Shown here: positions 5,790-6,304 of the stretch, one piece after another
Position numbering within the stretch: position 1 is the stretch's first letter
How the letters are laid out: every line of letters begins with the position of its first letter
Assembly: GCA_964345695.1 (NCBI GenBank)
Contig: CAYFSC010000173.1
Span: forward strand, 1-6,304
Direction: 5' to 3'
Origin: CAYFSC01 sp964345695
GTDB lineage: Bacteria > Bacteroidota > Rhodothermia > Rhodothermales > Salinibacteraceae
Length of the DNA: 6,304 nucleotides
Made by a program: the position numbers and the translations under genes
Notes under the pieces: model-generated
Told to the model about the DNA's origin: nothing
What the model saw: only the letters and a program-made list of their open reading frames with translations
The model's database searches: none

Positions 5790-6290
5790 ATGTCCGCGTT
5801 GGAGACTTCCACCGACCGCGCTACCCACTACGAGGACGTGCGTCGCCGCCTGGACGCCCTGCTCGACGGCGAAACAGACTGGATCGCCGCCATGGCGACG
5901 GTGGCGTGCGAGCTGCACCACACGTTTGACCGCTACGACTGGACGGGTTTCTACCGGGCCGTGTCCGACGACCATCTGATCGTGGGCCCGTACCAGGGCA
6001 CGCACGGCTGCCTGCACATCGACTTCGACCGGGGCGTGTGCGGGGTCGCAGCCCGGACGCGCGAAACGCAGCTCGTTCCGGACGTCGAGCAGTTTCCTGA
6101 CCACATTGCCTGCTCGTCGTCCACGCGCTCCGAGATCGTCGTGCCCGTCGTTACCCCCGACGACCGCCTCCTCGCCGTCCTCGACGTGGACTCCGACGCG
6201 CTCGCCGCGTTCGACGAGACCGACCAGGAGCACCTGGAGGCGCTGTGCCGAGACCTCGGGGCACAGTTCGCTGCGACGGAGCAGGTGTGA
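5790..6290 (+). CDS. msrC: Free-methionine-(R)-sulfoxide reductase (GAF-domain, fRMsr)
   Basis: This cytosolic enzyme reduces free L-methionine-(R)-S-oxide to methionine, normally using thioredoxin as electron donor. The 166-residue product is one GAF domain of the usual fRMsr length. Family motifs in order are LLDGETDWIAAMA (24-36), DWTGFYR (50-56), LIVGPYQG (63-70), GCLHI (73-77), RGVCGVAA (81-88), DHIACSS (104-110), SEIVVPVV (114-121) and AVLDVDSD (129-136). All three redox cysteines of the E. coli enzyme (84, 94, 118) are present with identical spacing, as Cys74, Cys84 and Cys108. The acidic substrate-site residues have counterparts in Glu115, Asp132 and Asp134. It therefore looks catalytically competent rather than a plain GAF sensor. 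The ATG fits the family start; no SD is seen. A 167-nt upstream gap suggests its own promoter. The gene ends 14 nt before the window edge. Confidence 0.94.
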   Translation: MSALETSTDRATHYEDVRRRLDALLDGETDWIAAMATVACELHHTFDRYDWTGFYRAVSDDHLIVGPYQGTHGCLHIDFDRGVCGVAARTRETQLVPDVEQFPDHIACSSSTRSEIVVPVVTPDDRLLAVLDVDSDALAAFDETDQEHLEALCRDLGAQFAATEQV

Positions 6291-6304
6291 GGACGCCTTG
6301 GCGT

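Noticed and set aside
1..6304. Mobile element, defence island, toxin-antitoxin or CRISPR signatures
   Set aside because: There is no transposase, integrase, terminal inverted repeat, direct-repeat/spacer array or small toxin-antitoxin pair. The lone Uma2 gene is not enough to call a defence system.

Overview
The window is GC-rich and densely coding, with eight convincing genes, no RNA genes, no insertion sequences and no CRISPR. The proteins are rich in Asp and Glu. Most starts lack a Shine-Dalgarno sequence and several are GTG. Together with the gene types, this suggests a member of the Rhodothermota/Bacteroidota side of the tree, possibly a halophilic Salinibacter-like organism. That placement is an inference from style, not from a marker gene.

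Left half (1-3161, all minus strand). Reading in the direction of transcription, there is an unrecognised soluble protein of about 232 residues, then ribD (bifunctional riboflavin deaminase/reductase), then a Uma2-family (DUF820) putative PD-(D/E)XK nuclease, then ribE (riboflavin synthase). The unknown gene and ribD share a GTGA stop/start overlap, and the other gaps are 44 and 33 nt, so this looks like one operon. RibD carries out two middle steps of riboflavin synthesis and RibE the last one. The GTP cyclohydrolase II, DHBP synthase and lumazine synthase genes are not in the window. A short 7-nt tandem repeat begins at the left edge, against the ribE stop codon.

Centre (3162-3463). A 302-nt divergent intergenic region separates the riboflavin operon from the rightward genes. 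It holds small inverted repeats and isolated promoter-like hexamers, but no FMN riboswitch that I can recognise.

Right half (3464-6290, all plus strand). First comes an FAD-dependent amine-oxidase/phytoene-desaturase-like oxidoreductase, followed 56 nt later by a four-helix membrane protein with a GTG start. Next are a small DUF427 protein and a free-methionine-(R)-sulfoxide reductase (GAF fold, all three cysteines present). A strong GC-rich hairpin lies between the last two.

Flavin is a possible common thread: the leftward operon makes it and the first rightward gene binds it as FAD. The terminal MsrC-type enzyme repairs oxidised methionine. Most of the window is ordinary chromosomal housekeeping DNA. 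The parts least explained by known biology are the unknown gene coupled to ribD, the Uma2 gene lodged between two rib genes, and the FAD enzyme/membrane protein pair.
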